The notes under the pieces are model-generated. The model ran no database searches. It was not told the origin of the DNA and saw nothing but the letters and a program-made list of their open reading frames with translations. 64,000 nucleotides of DNA from assembly GCF_024139115.2 (NCBI RefSeq), contig NC_085140.1, forward strand, positions 163,210,452 through 163,274,451, in the 5' to 3' direction. Source of the stretch: Armigeres subalbatus. Its lineage: Eukaryota; Arthropoda; Insecta; Diptera; Culicidae. Positions 11,602-22,668 of this stretch are shown here, piece by piece; the stretch's first letter is position 1; each line of letters starts with the position of its first letter. The position numbers and the translations under genes are program-made.

Positions 11602-13529
11602 AACTTGTTTAGCAAGGGAGAGTTGGGTATGCGCATCTTTCAACATATCTAAAACTTTCTCAGAAATTAAAGATATCTTGATTTGTCCAAACATGCAATT
11701 TTGCCTACTATCGATAACGGTGTTTTTAAAAATATGGAGCTACTGATAACTTATCAGTATATGATAATTTTAAAAATGGTGAGACCCAAAATGCATTCTG
11801 TACAGATTGAGGAGTACAAAAGATACCTTGATTCCCGAATTCAGGGTGGACATTTTTTCCACTACGCTGGAATAGAGTGAATCATTGTGCGCACACAACA
11901 TTCTGAAAGATCAGAAAGTAAGATCAAGAACAGTAAGTTGAAAGTAGGCTTTATGATAATTATCAAAAGAAATAAGCTCAGAAAAAGGAGAATAAGAGTG
12001 CAAAGAAAGTCACCCTTAAAGAATGGTTTGTGCAACTAGCTGCAAAAAGATGATTTTTATTTTATATTTGTATAAAATTTTATTTATTTTTTGTAATTAT
12101 TTTTTACCGATTTTATGCAACTCACTTGATTTGCATAATGATCATCAAAGCACACATTTCATCGGTACAGAAAAATCGTCGTTTTATCACTCAAACACAA
12201 ACTGTAAACAAGATATTATGACCAGGAAATGCAAAAACGGCATTTACACATCATTGTGGCGTCGAATCTATTAACGCATCAAAATAATGTTGATACTCTT
12301 TATTTTTTATTTGCGATGTGAAGTTTATATCTTTCTCCCCTTTTGACTGCCATTCTGATGATTTGCACAACCATTGAGCCCCATTCATGGTGCATAAATC
12401 AATAAGATTTTTCCCTCATGCGCGTCCTTATCATTTTTCATCTGTAAGCATACAGGCGGGAGTATACGCGGACTTGGGTCAGACCAGCACCAAGTCTTGT
12501 TCAGGGAAAGTTTTGCATATACAGTATGGGTAAAAATAAAATAATTCTCACAATCAAATTTGAAGGGCTATTTATTTTCCGCAAAACAAAACATATTCAG
12601 TATAAAAATAAAATAATATTACCTGCAAAGAATATACAGTTTAACTTTTTTCGTCAGTTACTGTGCAGTACACATTGTAGGTATTCACACATTCTTCCCA
12701 TATATTGCGAACGGTGTTGTGATGTTCTATTATTTCAAGCTGTTTTGTTGGGCCAAGTATTTCAATAAATCATATCGCAGAAAAATTACACACCGGAACT
12801 TACGTGTTTATGATAGATTTATGTCTTGAGCTGTATCAAACAGACACATTTCACGTTTCGAGGAAATATGCGCCAATTCCGCAATACAAACGTATATACG
12901 TTTGATGCTTAGCCATCAAGCCAGAAAGATGCAATTACAAACGAAACGTATATTTTAGAATCGATATGTTTTCAATTTCTGTCGTTATTGTAGTCGCCAA
13001 CATCGCGTCACCATCATAATGAAGCAATTAATGTTGGCCGGCTTTCTTCCGATTGTGGCGAGCTCTGGCAGCTGCAGGGCAAACAAATTCCATACAATTT
13101 TAGATGATAGCCAACGCAAACACCGGAATTATCGGAGACAGAGTGTTTAAAAATTGATTGCAATTATGTCAGGGGCTGCAAATTGAATGAGCTAAAAGGT
13201 GCACCCCGTTGACAGTGATATGTTTTGACAGTAATGACTGACTCGAGCGAATGCTAATTTATAGGTTTGGTCTATCCAATCTGAAGGTAGACTGAATAAA
13301 TGATCGAGCCGTGAGAAGTTTTGGATAAGGCTGACTGCAATGCAAACGTATCCGCTGTTGGGTGATGTTCCCAGAATATACAAAGTATGAATTTAAAATC
13401 AAAGAGTTGTTAAAGCTATTAGATTGGTAACTATGTTCAGGAGCACAGGAAACGAAGATTTTCGACGAGAAATCGCTGTTCGGGAAACAAAAACAGTCTG
13501 AAGAGTGAAAACAATCTCTCTTCGATTCC
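11602..13529. other. AT-rich non-coding stretch
   Basis: Small open frames occur (11683-11880, 12023-12274, 12526-12768 and, on the minus strand, 13259-13564), but none shows a domain, signal or repeat I recognise. A perfect ACGTATATACGT palindrome lies near 12891-12902. Confidence 0.45.
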
Positions 13530-13537
13530 CGCGTAAG

Positions 13538-14936
13538 TAGGGTGACAATATTGAATCTCCTCAAAGGAGGACATTCTTTTAAAAAAGGAGAACCAGATTG
13601 AAAAAAATAATCATTTGTGAATCTCTAATTTATTTGAACATTTCGATTTCAATGAAGAAAAAACGGATTTAGAACCAGGAAAACACACCAAAATAAGATT
13701 TTTGGTCAAGTAAAGAATAAACTAGACGTCGAAAAATGCATATCTTTGAGAAAATATAATGTATTATAGCAATAAGAAGCCCTCTTCTTCTCCTCTGCAA
13801 TATTAATTTTAAACAAAATATTGCTGGTTATTCAAGACAAATACTTAAAATGCATCAAAATTAACCTTTAATTAATAACATTTATCTCAAACAATAACTC
13901 AACTGTTCAGTTTGAATATGTCTTCGCAATACAATCATGATATAAGGGATTTTTTTTTCCGTTTACCATTCCATTGAAACAGATAAATACAGCCCCAATT
14001 TTGTCCCTTCTTTTTGCTAACATGCGTGCTCACTGATGAAAAAAAATCACAAAAATAAGAATCAAATGAAATTCATTACTTTTTCTCGTGGGATGAATAT
14101 CGGAGCCAGTACTGGTAGTTTTCGTGATCGTCATGTGAAAGCGAAAACAGTTGTATTTTCATTTTCAAGAGACCAAATGAAAATGTAGTAGGCTTCTGGT
14201 CACCTGTCACATTACAAGCAGTCATGATGGGAATATTTCTTTGTTTTGAAATATAAATTTCTAAATAGTTTTGATAGATCTGTGCAAATAACGATGACTA
14301 GTCGATACAATGATTATATTGTTCCTGGTTTTCGAGGTCGAAATAACATTATTGAAGAAGAAACAGTTTGTTTACAATAGTTTGATGCACTTTCATGAAA
14401 TAAAAATCCGTGAATATCTGGCGGAAATTCTTTCATTTTTTTATGTTTTCTTTGAAAGCGTGAGAGTTAAAATGTAAATATCGCGTGACCTCTCTCAATG
14501 AAAATTAAAGTCTCAGTACTGATCGGAGCTATGACTATGAGATGAAGTCCAGGAGCAGTAACCCTAGTTGTGTCTTGGTCATTCAAGGAAAGCTTGTGAA
14601 TATGCATTATAATCTTTAAATAAATTATGGATTAACTCATTTTTAATTAGACAGGAAGCTCGAAACCATACACCAGTTCAAAAAAAATTCTTGTTTCAAT
14701 CTGTGTTAATCATGCACAAAACATACAGCTAGATTTATTTCATTTACAATCGCTGGTGCTTCTGCTTTTTGCTTATTAGATTAGAAAATGGGTTAAATTT
14801 CCAAAGTAAAAGGTTCCATTACACTCTGTTCTCTAAATATCGAGAAACGAGGAAATTTCAGGTAAAAAGGAGGACATGCGGTTCTTGTTGAAAAAGGAGG
14901 ACATGTCCTCCTTTAGGATACCATATGGTCACCCTA
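13538..14936. mobile_element. hAT-like non-autonomous element, 1.4 kb, 8-bp TSD
   Basis: The ends are TAGGGTGACAATAT (13538) and the complement of TAGGGTGACCATATGG (ending 14936). Perfect 8-bp direct repeats CGCGTAAG flank the element at 13530-13537 and 14937-14944. Both subterminal regions carry GGAGGACAT motifs, and the right one contains a perfect 22-bp palindrome at 14893-14914. The 1.4-kb interior is AT-rich with no transposase. A TAGGGTGACCATA end with an 8-bp duplication is typical of hAT elements. Confidence 0.88.
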
Positions 14937-15080
14937 CGCGTAAGTATAAGAATAACAATTGTTATCAACGAACTGTCAAATTGCACTGTCGCGTAGCGTC
15001 GTTAGATCGCTCGTTTTCTTTTATATCCTAGCCTTTTCGTGCCATGCTATCATTACTGCAAACGGTAGTTTTTTTTATAA

Positions 15081-16635
15081 CTAGCTTTATGTACCCGGCC
15101 TTGCTCGGAATTGCCAGATTGGTTCGCAATTTGATTTCACAACAGGAAATTTTTAAGACCAATTGATCAACAGGGTAATTGTGTTTACCTATTGATACTT
15201 CATCATTTTATTAAAAGAAAACTTTTGGAAACATTGACTGATTTTGAAGAAGTAATAAAACCCACAATTGCCTTTATGGTTGGCCTTGCCAACGTGAGGG
15301 GATGTCTTCCGAAATATTGAACCACCACAGGGAGTTAGCGGATAGTTAAAATTTCCTTTAATATGAATCATGGTTAGTATAGCATAAAGAATTAAATCAC
15401 ACTCGATTACGTTTAGTGCCTCCTATTTCTTCTACCACAACTCGGTTGTATCAAGCCTCCTGCTAACTTAGATTCAGCTGCATGTTTCAATTTAGGATAG
15501 CAAATTTTAGGATAGGTTTCTAATCAATTCATTGCATAATGGTAAATTTTTGGGGCTTACCCTTTTAAACATTAAGAATCACTTCGTAGGATAGAAAATT
15601 GTGGAACAATCAATTCATGCATCAGGTATTAGGTTGGAAACCAGCGGTCTAAATGGCAATAGAAATAGTTAACAATTATCTGGGCAAATTCAATATTTAT
15701 CAGCTCACTATTAACTTGTTCGGTGGCACAATTGATTAACGTATTATCTAAGAGTGGTAATAATATTCTAATATTAAGTTGATTTAGCGCAATTTCGCAG
15801 CTAACAGTTCACGTGTTGATGAATTTGCACTTTTTTCTGGCTTTCATCGCTGCTCTCTCTCCAGTAGATGCAAACATCATTTGTTAAAGCAATAGATCTG
15901 TACGTCAGTTGTATCGACGTTAGTCGCAGCAAGGTGTTGAGGTGGTAGGTGCGCACTGTTCGAGACGTCACAGCCTTATTCCGGGCAAACGCATATTTTA
16001 AAAGAAGGGATCACACCCACCATTGCCACCAAAAGCAATCACATCCATCATCCAGAAGGAAGCACATTAATCATTGTTTTTCACTGGGCATACTATGATT
16101 CCGATGAAGGGTAACAATTGACCTTTCCCGTAGAAAATTGAATCTCGTTTTATTGTCTCAGTCGATTCTTTGACTTATTTGAGGTCAACTTTCTCAAAAA
16201 ACTAATATTTTTTTTAATTCTTCAACTATTTTAAAATCGAAAACAAAAGCCGAAAAAGTGCTGCACGTGTAAACCGGGCTGAAAAATTCACCAGATGTTC
16301 GTTCAAAATCGTGCCAATGGTCTTCCTTAGACAGAGAATATGAGTTCCAAATTTGGTGGACATAGGTAAATGGGTTGAGAAGTTATACTGAATTGATCGA
16401 TAACTAAACAATACCCCTCTCTCGTATTGTTTAGTTATATCGTATTGTTTAGCAATACCCCTCCCCCCACACCCTCCCCCTTTTCCGAGGAGCATCCCTA
16501 ACCCCCCATCATCGTCTACTTAAGATAAAGTATGTGTGTTCCAAATTTGGTTGAAATCAGCCAATGCGTTCAGAAGTTATGCTGGAACATACATACAAAC
16601 ATACAAACATTAAGTTTTATATATATATAAGAAGA
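15081..16635 (-). mobile_element. Helitron-like non-autonomous element, older copy
   Basis: Read on the minus strand, it starts TCTTCTTATATATATA (from 16635, preceded by A) and ends in CTAG (15081-15084), followed by T. About 10 bp before CTAG is a GC-rich hairpin-prone segment, CCGAGCAAGGCCGGG. A TC start, a CTRR end and insertion between A and T are Helitron hallmarks. Much of it aligns with the copy at 28780-30842, with an extra ~640 bp at about 15330-15965. A perfect 15-bp inverted repeat lies at 16400-16414 and 16424-16438. No Rep/helicase ORF is present. Confidence 0.7.
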
Positions 16636-16720
16636 TATATATAGAAGATAGATATAGATATAGATATAGATAGATATAGATATAGATAGATAGATATAGA
16701 TAGATATAAGATAAATAGAT
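16636..16720. repeat. GATATA/GATA microsatellite
   Basis: This run of AGATATAGATATAGATAGAT-type repeats directly abuts the 5' end of the Helitron-like element. It produces a spurious tyrosine-, leucine- and isoleucine-rich frame on the minus strand. Confidence 0.9.
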
Positions 16721-18320
16721 AGATTGTTCTACGATAATCCTCGCGAAAAAATGAGTGAAACGAAAAAAAAGATGAATCGAAAAAAGAATTTCAACTGATA
16801 GCAATAGGTATTGTACGATTTTCGTTAATTGACCATGCCTCATAATCTTACAGTAGAGTCTAACAACAATTCCATTCATTATTGTCGTGAACTTTATAGT
16901 TATACGAATTATCTCTACAATTATGACTGAATCTTGGTTGAGGTTAGTGCAACCGGACTAGAATATTCATAGTAAATCTAACCATGCGATTCAGTTGGTT
17001 TGACAATCGCTTGCTCTGTCACGAGCAAGTTGTATTGTTACGATATAGTTATCTCTGAAAGATAAACAAACCTTCAAACTTCCATTCATGCTTTCAGATG
17101 GTAGGCCCAAATCGCGCCAAAATTGGTGTTGCCTTGTTTCATCTGTGTGGTTGCTAATTGCTGTGATCATTCATCATTTCGGAGCCAAGTCTCATTAATG
17201 AAAGCCCATCGGCCGAGTTCCGTGGAAAAGATGTTTCAGTTTATAAAAAAGTACAATAAAAGAAATTCGCGAAAAAGGCAAACGCAGTCCGCGATGAATG
17301 AAGCAGAACAGAACATTAAGGTAGCGCCCCCGGACGAAAAGGGCACTGTTGGGGCTGATATCACCTGGAATAGAAGAGAAGCTCCCTGGTTTGAGATATG
17401 AAAAGATACACGCCATCATCAGGAGGAAATAAAATTTATCTGAATCGGAAATATAAAACATAATTTAATTATTGCCTTTGCCGCGAAGCCGGCCTGCGCC
17501 GACGATTGATCATTTGCCGTCTGAGGGCTGTCTATTCAACAGGCTTTCGTGGGGTTTTGTTCGGTGCGATGCGTGTCTATATTTGATTAGCACCCTGACA
17601 TGTGCTAAATTTTGAACTGGGTCAATTTTTCGCACAATATGTGGAGTATAAAATTATATGCGTGAAACGATGATCTATTTGGTTAGGAATACACGTACCC
17701 TGCCATGTGGTGTTATCAAGAAGGTAGGCTTCAAACGACTAGCGCAATATATTAAATACCCAAATAAAACGGAAACTGAAACTTCAATTTTGCTTTACTT
17801 GCTATTTTATTGTTTTTTGCTGAATACCTGTAGAGATAACAGAGTTTTACGCATTGGGAAATGTCTAGGATTTTCTTGGGAGCTCTGTGCATCTATAGGC
17901 ATTGAGTTGCATTTGTACTGAACAACGGTTAGCTTGTAAAAGCCTACAATAAAAAAGAATTATTGGTGATGAATGCAAAATGGGAAAAAAGAAAAAATAC
18001 ATGATTTATTTTCTTAAATAAAAACACTTAATCTACTGTTCCATTTTTAATTTATTTTAATATCATACGATGAAGTTTGAATAGAACAAAAAAAAATAAG
18101 TTACGCATGTCTGCTTCACTTCTCTTCAGCCATCATAAGACGTCTAAAAAACATTTATTACAAACAAAAACACGAATATTATACACAAAGTTACATTTTA
18201 CAATTAAAAAATCATAGTTCACGAATGCAGAAAAAAGCATCTCAAGTCCATAGATTCTTCTGAATGGACAAAAATTTAGCAGAACATATATTTTGGATAA
18301 CAATTATGACAGTTCCATCT
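16721..18320. other. Non-coding stretch
   Basis: No recognisable gene. The frame at 17123-17401 encodes 92 residues with a basic middle segment and no known motif. The frame at 17658-17921 is likewise unremarkable. The last part, 17940-18240, is strongly AT-rich. Confidence 0.45.
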
Positions 18321-19075
18321 TGTTGAGGGACGAGTTTGCATCGCTGGTAACGAAATCGAGGTGGTAGAAGAATTCGTGTACTTGGGCTCACTGGTGACTG
18401 CCGAAAATGATACCAGGAGAGAAATCGGAGACGCATAGTCGGAGACGCATAGTGGCTAAAAATCGTACGTACTTTGGACTCCGCAAAACGCTCCGATCGA
18501 ATAAAGTTCGCCGCCGTACCAAACTGACTATCTACAAAACCCTTATTAGACCCTACGGACACGAGACCTGAACGATGCTCGTGAAGGACCAACGCGCACT
18601 TGGAGTTTTCGAAAGGATAGTACTGCGTACCATCTATGGTGGGGTGCAAATGGCGGACAGTACGTGGAGGAGGTGAATGAACCACGAGTTGCAACAGCTG
18701 TTGGGAGAACCATCCATCGTTCACACCGCGAAAATCGGACGACTGTGGTGGGCCGGGCACGTAGCCAGAATGTCGGACAATAACCCGGTGAAAATTCATT
18801 TTTATGTATATAGATTTTCTTTGTATGTAGTTGCTTGTTTTGTATTATCCCTTTATGATAAACACTCCTTTGGATGATTAGCTGTCTATCCGTAATAAAA
18901 ATAAAACTAATATGATATGATACATATATTTTTTTTCAAATATATTTTTAAAATGGAAACAAATTAATCTCGTAGACTGCTTATGGTTGGTGATTTGCAG
19001 CCATGGACCGAGCTGAATAGATACAACCTCTATTTACCACTCCGCCTTTAGCCTGGTTTGGACAAACAAATAGTA
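18321..19075 (+). pseudogene. RTE retrotransposon 3' remnant (subfamily B), broken
   Basis: The translated fragments correspond to the C-terminal part of an RTE-clade ORF2, downstream of the RT active site. Visible segments are EVVEEFVYLGSLVT, then RTMLVKDQRALGVFE-type sequence, then MNHELQQLLGEPSIVHTAKI and RLWWAGHVARMSDNNPVK. Frames are broken repeatedly; one internal stop lies at about 18570 (a TGA in the expected HETW motif). Coding homology stops at about 18797 and the 3' end resumes at about 18975 with CAGCCATGGACCGAGCT, so some 165-180 bp of foreign AT-rich sequence separates them. The closest relatives in the window are the fragments at 46596-46900 and 61590-63997. It is a 5'-truncated, dead copy. 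Confidence 0.8.
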
Positions 19076-19157
19076 AAATAATCAATGCAGTGAACTATTC
19101 TTATGAATATGACACTTTAGAGGGCGTCTAGAGAGAGTTAATTTTTAATAAGTGTAA

Positions 19158-19408
19158 TCTTACATATATACATAAAAATGAATTTCTGTCTGTCTGAACC
19201 TTACAGACTCCGAAACTACTGAACCGATCGGCGTGAAAATTTGTATGCAGAGGTTTTTGGGGCCGGGAAGGTTCTTAAGATGGTTCGAAACCCCTCCCTC
19301 CTCCTCCGAGGGGTCCCATACAAATGAAATAGGAATTTTTGCATAACTTGAGAACTAATCAGAGAATAAATCAATTTTAGGCAAAACGAAGTTTGTCGGG
19401 TCTGCTAG
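19158..19408 (+). mobile_element. Short non-autonomous Helitron-like element
   Basis: This 251-bp element starts TCTTACATATATACATAAAA and ends TCTGCTAG. Its flanks are A at 19157 and T at 19409, with no target duplication. An ACGAA-G-TTTGT stem-loop at 19386-19396 lies 8 bp before the terminal CTAG. A second copy of nearly the same length (250 bp) is at 47467-47716. TC start, CTAG end, subterminal hairpin and A/T insertion site together define a Helitron-type end. It has no ORF. Confidence 0.8.
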
Positions 19409-20169
19409 TATATAATGAATAAGATAATTTAATAACACGTTGTAACAAGCTTGCAATGCTTTTGACAGGCGATGGTTAGCATTTAGTTTGATTTGTTACT
19501 GTGACAATAGGCATTTTCAGGCCTTATTTTCTCTAATTCTGAAGATAAAGTAGCATGAAACGAGGTCACCCATTGTTAGTGGTTGATCCAAGTCGTAGAT
19601 TCTTGAAACTCAAAACTGGCGGCATAATTCCCTTCCAGTCAGCTCCGTCAAATTGTTATAATGTTTATTTAAATCTCAGCTGATTGAACTGCATATCACT
19701 AGCGTTAACTTCATACACAAATTTCACCGGATTTCACTTGTAGGTTTACGAAAATAACAAACCGTGTCATCATCAGCCGAATTGAAAAATAACACTTGAC
19801 GTTGATAATTGGATCTCATTTCTAGAAAATCAGATAACATATTCAACGAAAAAAAACAGATTTCTAAAAAGATTGATGGTTTAAAAAAAATCGACAATAC
19901 AAAAAGTGTCCTCTTTATAAACTGAACAGTTCTTATCCGGTAGCTGTCCCTCGGGTCCAGACAGTGAAATTTTTCATGTGTTCAAATAGCCATTCTTTAT
20001 ACCTGTTTTGCTAAACTTAATTCAATTCTAATGTTCTTTTCGCTAAGGTATCAGAAAGCTACAGAAATAAACAGAAACAAAAATTAAAAATGTTTTGGAA
20101 AACGGGGGAATTTGGAGTAGGGTGTAAGTAATTTAGCTGGAGAGTCAAACTAACACATTTTAATATCTA
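19409..20169. other. Non-coding stretch
   Basis: I see no gene or repeat here. Confidence 0.4.
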
Positions 20170-20312
20170 CAACTTGATACTTTTATGCCCAAGGAAGTCG
20201 GGACAATTTCCTATCCAAAAATTGTCTAGACCGGCACCGGGAATCGAACCCAGCCACCCTCAGCATGGTCTTGCTTTGTAGCCGCGCGTCTTACCGCACG
20301 GCTAAGGAGGGC
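20170..20312 (-). mobile_element. tRNA-derived SINE (Feilai-like)
   Basis: On the minus strand it begins GGCCCTCCTTAGCCGTGCGG. It contains an RNA polymerase III A box (TAGCCGTGCGG, plus 20294-20304) and a perfect B box (GGTTCGATTCC, plus 20240-20250). These are followed by GACAATTTTTGGATAGGAAA and a CATAAAAGTATCAAG tail region. The A and B boxes form an internal promoter. It is not a functional tRNA, because the acceptor and anticodon stems do not close and a non-tRNA tail follows. It would be mobilised by a LINE-encoded enzyme. Confidence 0.82.
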
Positions 20313-20435
20313 CAGTCGAACCTAATACAGCAAATAAACCATATTTTGTGTATGTGGCATACAAGTAAGCATTACCCGGATAATAAGTAAATTTTTCGGT
20401 GAATGGCTTTTGTGTCCGGCACTGGGGGATCTCTC

Positions 20436-20512
20436 CCTACTAACTCGTCTTATGACAAGTGAAGGCATTCGCACCAAAAAGCTCTAAATAGTTTACTTTA
20501 TAAACATATCTG
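20436..20512 (+). repeat. Dispersed ACTCGTCTTATGACAAGTGA repeat
   Basis: It matches 59301-59355, which reads ACTCGTCTTATGACAGGTGA and then an AAAAAGCTC(T)AAATA segment. The two copies define a short dispersed repeat whose 3' part is AAAAAGCTCTAAATAG. Confidence 0.65.
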
Positions 20513-20948
20513 TAGTTTAGCACAGGGGCTATGGTGGGTTGACATCAAGGAAGGCCCAACAGAGCTCTGGTCCCCACAAGTCCCTATCTCACGCTTCCAC
20601 GGGTCGTCCGATGACAAAAGACCGCCAGCTAAGGGTTGTGTACTTAGCTGGTAGTGCAGCCTGGGCACTGTTGTCCTTCTGACACCAGCTAGAGTGAGAA
20701 GGTACGCCTCGAGCGTCTGTTCACCAGGAGGTGCGGCTCAAACAGCGTCTGCCTGGTACCCAGCGGCTGATTAACGAAATGCTGTATCGCGTCAGCTATA
20801 TCTAAGGTGGCAGCCCCATCATCGCGATGTAGGTAACGCGACCCCGGTAAGGTAGCTTATTGAAGCCTCTCAAATACCACGAAAAATGGAGATAGAAGAA
20901 AAAGAGAACGTTATTTTTGGCAACTGACCCGGCAACGAAATAAGGACT

Positions 20949-22668
20949 ATGATTGGAAACTCGGTACCTGCCTGGAATGTCAGGACCCTAAATGAACCTG
21001 GACGAGTGAGTTTTCTGGCTCGTGAACTGCAGAAGGTTGGAGTGAACGTGGCTGCTATTCAAGAAGTCCGATGGCCTAGATCCGGAGAACGTGAATTCCG
21101 AGCCGTTTACCCCACGACCAATACTGCATTCAAGTATAACATCTATCACAGCGGTGGTGAAAAAGCAGAGCATGGAGTTGGTTTCGTAGTGATGGGCAAG
21201 CAGATGAAGCGAGATATGCGGTGGAAACCCATTAGCGAACGAATCTGTGTGTTGAGGATACGGGGCAAATTCTTCAATTACAGCCTAATCAACGTTTACG
21301 CACCGACAAACGATAAATCCGATGACGTGAAGGACACGTTTTATGGATGTCTTGATAAAGGCTATGGAGAGTGCCTAAAGCATGACGTGAAAATTGTTAT
21401 CGGAGACGCTAACGCTCAGGTCGGTAGAGAGGACTTTTTCCGTCCCATAATCGGTAGGGAGAGCCTTCACTCCGCTACCAATGACAACTAGTAAATTTCG
21501 CTGCTGCCAGAGGGATGGCCATTAGTAGCACCTACTTTGCACGAAAGAACATCCGAAAGCACACCTGGAGACACCCAAATGGTGAAACTTGCAACCAGAT
21601 AGACCATGTTCTGGTGGATGGGCGCCATTTCTCGGATGTTATCGATGTGCGGACATTCAGAGGTCCGAACATTGACTCTGATCACTACCTCGTTGTCAGT
21701 AAAATTCGATCACTGTTGGCAACTGTATCGAACGAAAGATCACAGCGAACGATGCGTTACAATATCCAGCGATTGTCGGCGGAAGGAGTATCGGCTGAGT
21801 ACCGCCAGAAGCTCGACGAACGGATAAGTGCAATCAACGTTAGCGACAACATCAACGATCTATGGGAGTCGATCCATGGAGCGGTGAGCATATCAGCACG
21901 AGAAGTGGTAGGCACTGCACAGAGGCGACCCAGGACGGGTTGGTTCGATGTGGAGTGTCAGAGAGTGACAGACGAGAAGAACGTTGCCAGAAGCCGGATG
22001 TTGGTATCGGGTAACCGATCGAATAGAGATCGGTACAAGGAAGCAAGAGCAGCCGAAAAACGAACCCACCGCAGGAAGCAAAAAGAGTACGAAGAACAAG
22101 TTATTAGTGAGGCGCAGGAAAAAATGGAGCAGAACGATATGCGGAGGTTTTATGAGTCTGTCAATGGCGTGCGGAGAAAGACAACGCCATCTCCCGTCAT
22201 GTGCAACGACCAACAAGGGAATTTGCTGACAGATAAAACTGAAGTGGCTGCCAGGTGGAAGCAACACTTCGAGACTTTGTTGAATGGAGGAAGTGACGGT
22301 GCATCGGTGAACAGAATAAATATTAGCGACGATGGACAAGCTTTGGAGTCACCTACACTAGATGAGGTTAAAAAAGCTGTCAAAGAGCTGAAAAACAATA
22401 AGGCTGCGGGGAAGGACCAGCTCCCGGCTGAACTTCTCAAACATGGCAGTGAGCAGCTTTATGAAGTTCTGCACCATATTATGTCGAAAATATGGCAAGA
22501 AGAGGAAATTCCTGCTAGCTGGTTGGACGGCCTCATTTGCCCTCTATTTAAAAAAGGGCACAGACTGGAGTGCGCCAATTACCGAGGAATAACCCTCCTT
22601 AATTCGGCGTACAAAATTATGTCCCGTATTCTGTTCAACAGATTGAGACCGCTTGAAGAGTCCTTCGT
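20949..22668 (+). pseudogene. RTE ORF2, endonuclease and start of RT
   Basis: The apurinic-type endonuclease would nick target DNA for target-primed reverse transcription. In the first frame (20949-21491) I see AWNVRTLNEPGR, AIQEVRW (residues about 36-42) and GDANAQVGRED. A deletion or frameshift at about 21490 shifts the frame. The second frame (from 21515) continues with ISSTYFARKN, QIDHVLVDGRHFSDVIDVRT and the DSDHYLV catalytic motif. A basic linker follows, and then the RT N-terminus with LKNNKAAGKDQLPAELLK and CANYRGITLLNSAYK. The frame reaches EESFV and is cut at 22668 by the LOA insertion. The motifs resemble the RTE/BovB group, and in Aedes the JAM1 family. The ATG at 20949 may not be the native start, because the TIGTWN-type entry begins there. 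It is non-functional. Confidence 0.88.
22350..22668 (+). repeat. 319-bp duplication, left copy
   Basis: It is about 98% identical to 27087-27405 (I count about six substitutions, several of them synonymous). It covers the RTE RT segment from CACCTACACTAGATGAGG to GAAGAGTCCTTCGT. The two copies abut the two ends of the LOA element exactly, as a target-site duplication would. Confidence 0.93.

Noticed and set aside
13259..13564. 101-codon minus-strand ORF as a gene
   Set aside because: Its first codons lie inside the hAT-like element and the rest outside, so the frame exists only because of the insertion.
20170..20312. Functional tRNA gene on the minus strand
   Set aside because: A and B boxes are present, but the acceptor and anticodon stems do not form and a SINE body follows, with a second copy at 9790-9893.
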